From positions 44,034-108,033 of the forward strand of contig NZ_VDGI01000007.1 in assembly GCF_006861825.1 (NCBI RefSeq): 64,000 nt of DNA. Reading direction: 5' to 3'. This DNA comes from Psychrobacillus vulpis (lineage in GTDB: Bacteria > Bacillota > Bacilli > Bacillales_A > Planococcaceae). Position 1 is the stretch's first letter, and every line of letters begins with the position of its first letter. Position numbers and translations under genes: made by a program. Under the pieces are notes generated by a model. It saw nothing but the letters and a program-made list of their open reading frames with translations. It searched no databases and was not told where the DNA came from. Positions 63,081 to 64,000 of the stretch are shown here, piece after piece.

Positions 63081-64000
63081 TGGAAACTTCCTCCTCTTTC
63101 ACCTTCAAAATGAAAGTGCTGCCAGCAAGTACATCTTACTAAGTGACCTGGAGAAATTTCATGAAGTATTGGATTTTCTTCATGAGCTCTAGCTGGAATC
63201 CATGGAATTCGTGATGAGAATCGGCATCCAGTTCTAGGTAACTTCACTAAAGATGGTACCAACCCTTGAATTACTTGTAATTTGTCATCTTCACTATTCA
63301 TTTGAGGGATTGAATTGAACAATGACCGAGTATATGGATGTTGCGGATTCGAGAATAATTCGTCTACAGGAGCTTCTTCAATAATTTGACCGGCATACAT
63401 TACAGCAACTCTATCTGCTACTTCAGCAACTACACCTAAATCATGTGTTATTAATATAATTCCAGCTCCTGTTTCTGCTTGAAGATCTATTAATAAATCC
63501 AGTATTTGCGCTTGAATAGTAACATCTAGTGCTGTTGTAGGCTCATCTGCTATTATAATTTTTGGTTTACAAGAAATTGCAATAGCTATAATGACACGTT
63601 GACGCATACCACCCGAAAGTTGATGTGGAAATTGTCTTATGACTCGTTTTGGTTTAGGAATTCCAACCTGACTTAATAATTCAAGCACACGCTTTTCCCT
63701 TGCATCCTTTGAAAGATTTGTATGATATATTAATCCTTCTTCAATTTGCTCTCCAATTCGCATTAAGGGATTTAATGCAGATAACGGATCTTGGAAAATC
63801 ATCCCTATTTCTTCACCACGAACTTTATTAAAGTTGTCTTCATCTAGAAGGGCAAGGTTTAAACCGTTGTATGATATCTCACCTTGAACCTTCGTTTTGT
63901 TATGATCATGAAGTCCAATAATAGATGTTGCTAATGTACTTTTTCCACAACCTGATTCTCCAACAATGGCAAGGATTTCATTTTTCTTTAATGTAATCGA
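63077..64000 (-). CDS. appD: Peptide ABC transporter ATPase AppD-like (N-terminus beyond window)
   Basis: The frame is open to the window edge; the first visible residues include ILAIVGESGCGKST (Walker A), then IGMIFQDPLSALNP (Q loop), LSGGMRQRVIIAIA (signature) and IIADEPTTALDVT (Walker B), ITHDLG, and the oligopeptide C-terminal domain NPQHPYTRSLFNSIPQ with CRFSSRIPWIPAR and LVRCTCW. Roughly 20-25 N-terminal residues are missing. It couples to appF by a 4-bp overlap. The order is D-F-B-C-A, unlike B. subtilis appDFABC. Confidence 0.92.
   Translation of the reverse strand, partial: SITLKKNEILAIVGESGCGKSTLATSIIGLHDHNKTKVQGEISYNGLNLALLDEDNFNKVRGEEIGMIFQDPLSALNPLMRIGEQIEEGLIYHTNLSKDAREKRVLELLSQVGIPKPKRVIRQFPHQLSGGMRQRVIIAIAISCKPKIIIADEPTTALDVTIQAQILDLLIDLQAETGAGIILITHDLGVVAEVADRVAVMYAGQIIEEAPVDELFSNPQHPYTRSLFNSIPQMNSEDDKLQVIQGLVPSLVKLPRTGCRFSSRIPWIPARAHEENPILHEISPGHLVRCTCWQHFHFEGERGGSFQ

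Overview
The window is AT-rich Bacillales DNA from a spore-forming, low-GC Gram-positive bacterium. It carries the spoVA genes, cotZ, a cotO-like gene, spoVIF, a YjcZ-like gene, a Spo0E-like phosphatase and an orphan sporulation-type kinase. Gene order from about 28 to 64 kb follows the B. subtilis yjc/yjb/opp/app neighbourhood (yjcHGF, cotZ, cotO, yjbO, nadK, relQ, yjbLKJIH, pepF, coiA, mecA, spx, opp, trpS, app). The gene divergence and the many GC-rich intergenic repeats suggest a Planococcaceae-type genus such as Psychrobacillus or a relative. That placement is an inference from pattern, not a database result.

Layout. 0.5-10 kb: cheV, a YkwC-like dehydrogenase, a Spo0E-like/MoxR/DUF58/DUF4129 operon, small proteins, a CPBP protease, a lipoprotein, an autoregulated MarR regulator and a histidine kinase. 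10-19 kb: a B12/radical SAM protein, a Ktr potassium channel subunit, a TerC protein behind a yybP-ykoY manganese riboswitch, and an RND exporter with a reductase gene. 19.2-19.6 kb: a nested 21-bp-period repeat array. 19.6-26 kb: prfC, an M42 peptidase, an aldehyde dehydrogenase, an AlkA-type glycosylase and a nuclease lipoprotein with an apparent frameshift. 26.3-27.8 kb: an IS150-like insertion sequence sitting in the loop of a transcription terminator. 27.8-35.4 kb: a PgpA-like gene, yjcHGF and a block of sporulation genes with sigma-G- and sigma-K-type promoters. 35.4-48.1 kb: mgtE, the relQ-nadK-yjbO operon, yjbL, yjbK, yjbJ, yjbI, spxH, pepF, coiA, mecA and spx. 48.9-64 kb: a putative glycosidase, oppABCDF, trpS with a T-box leader, and an App/Opp4-type peptide transporter cut by the window end.

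How the genes work together. spx, spxH and mecA form the regulated-proteolysis set around ClpXP and ClpCP. relQ, nadK and yjbO overlap by 4 bp at each junction and are translationally coupled. The lipoprotein-spoVAC-spoVAD-spoVAE genes form one forespore operon for dipicolinic acid handling. cotZ and the cotO-like gene share the same sigma-K -10 sequence. Two complete or nearly complete oligopeptide importers flank trpS.

The most unusual features are the IS insertion into a 3-nt terminator loop, the nested 21-bp repeat array, the family of GC-rich dispersed repeats filling the long intergenic gaps, a 39-bp tandem duplication that copies the appB ribosome binding site into the end of appF, and several small genes under 60 codons (Spo0E-like, YjcZ-like, a 48-aa and a possible 57-aa protein). 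No rRNA, tRNA, CRISPR array or prophage was seen.
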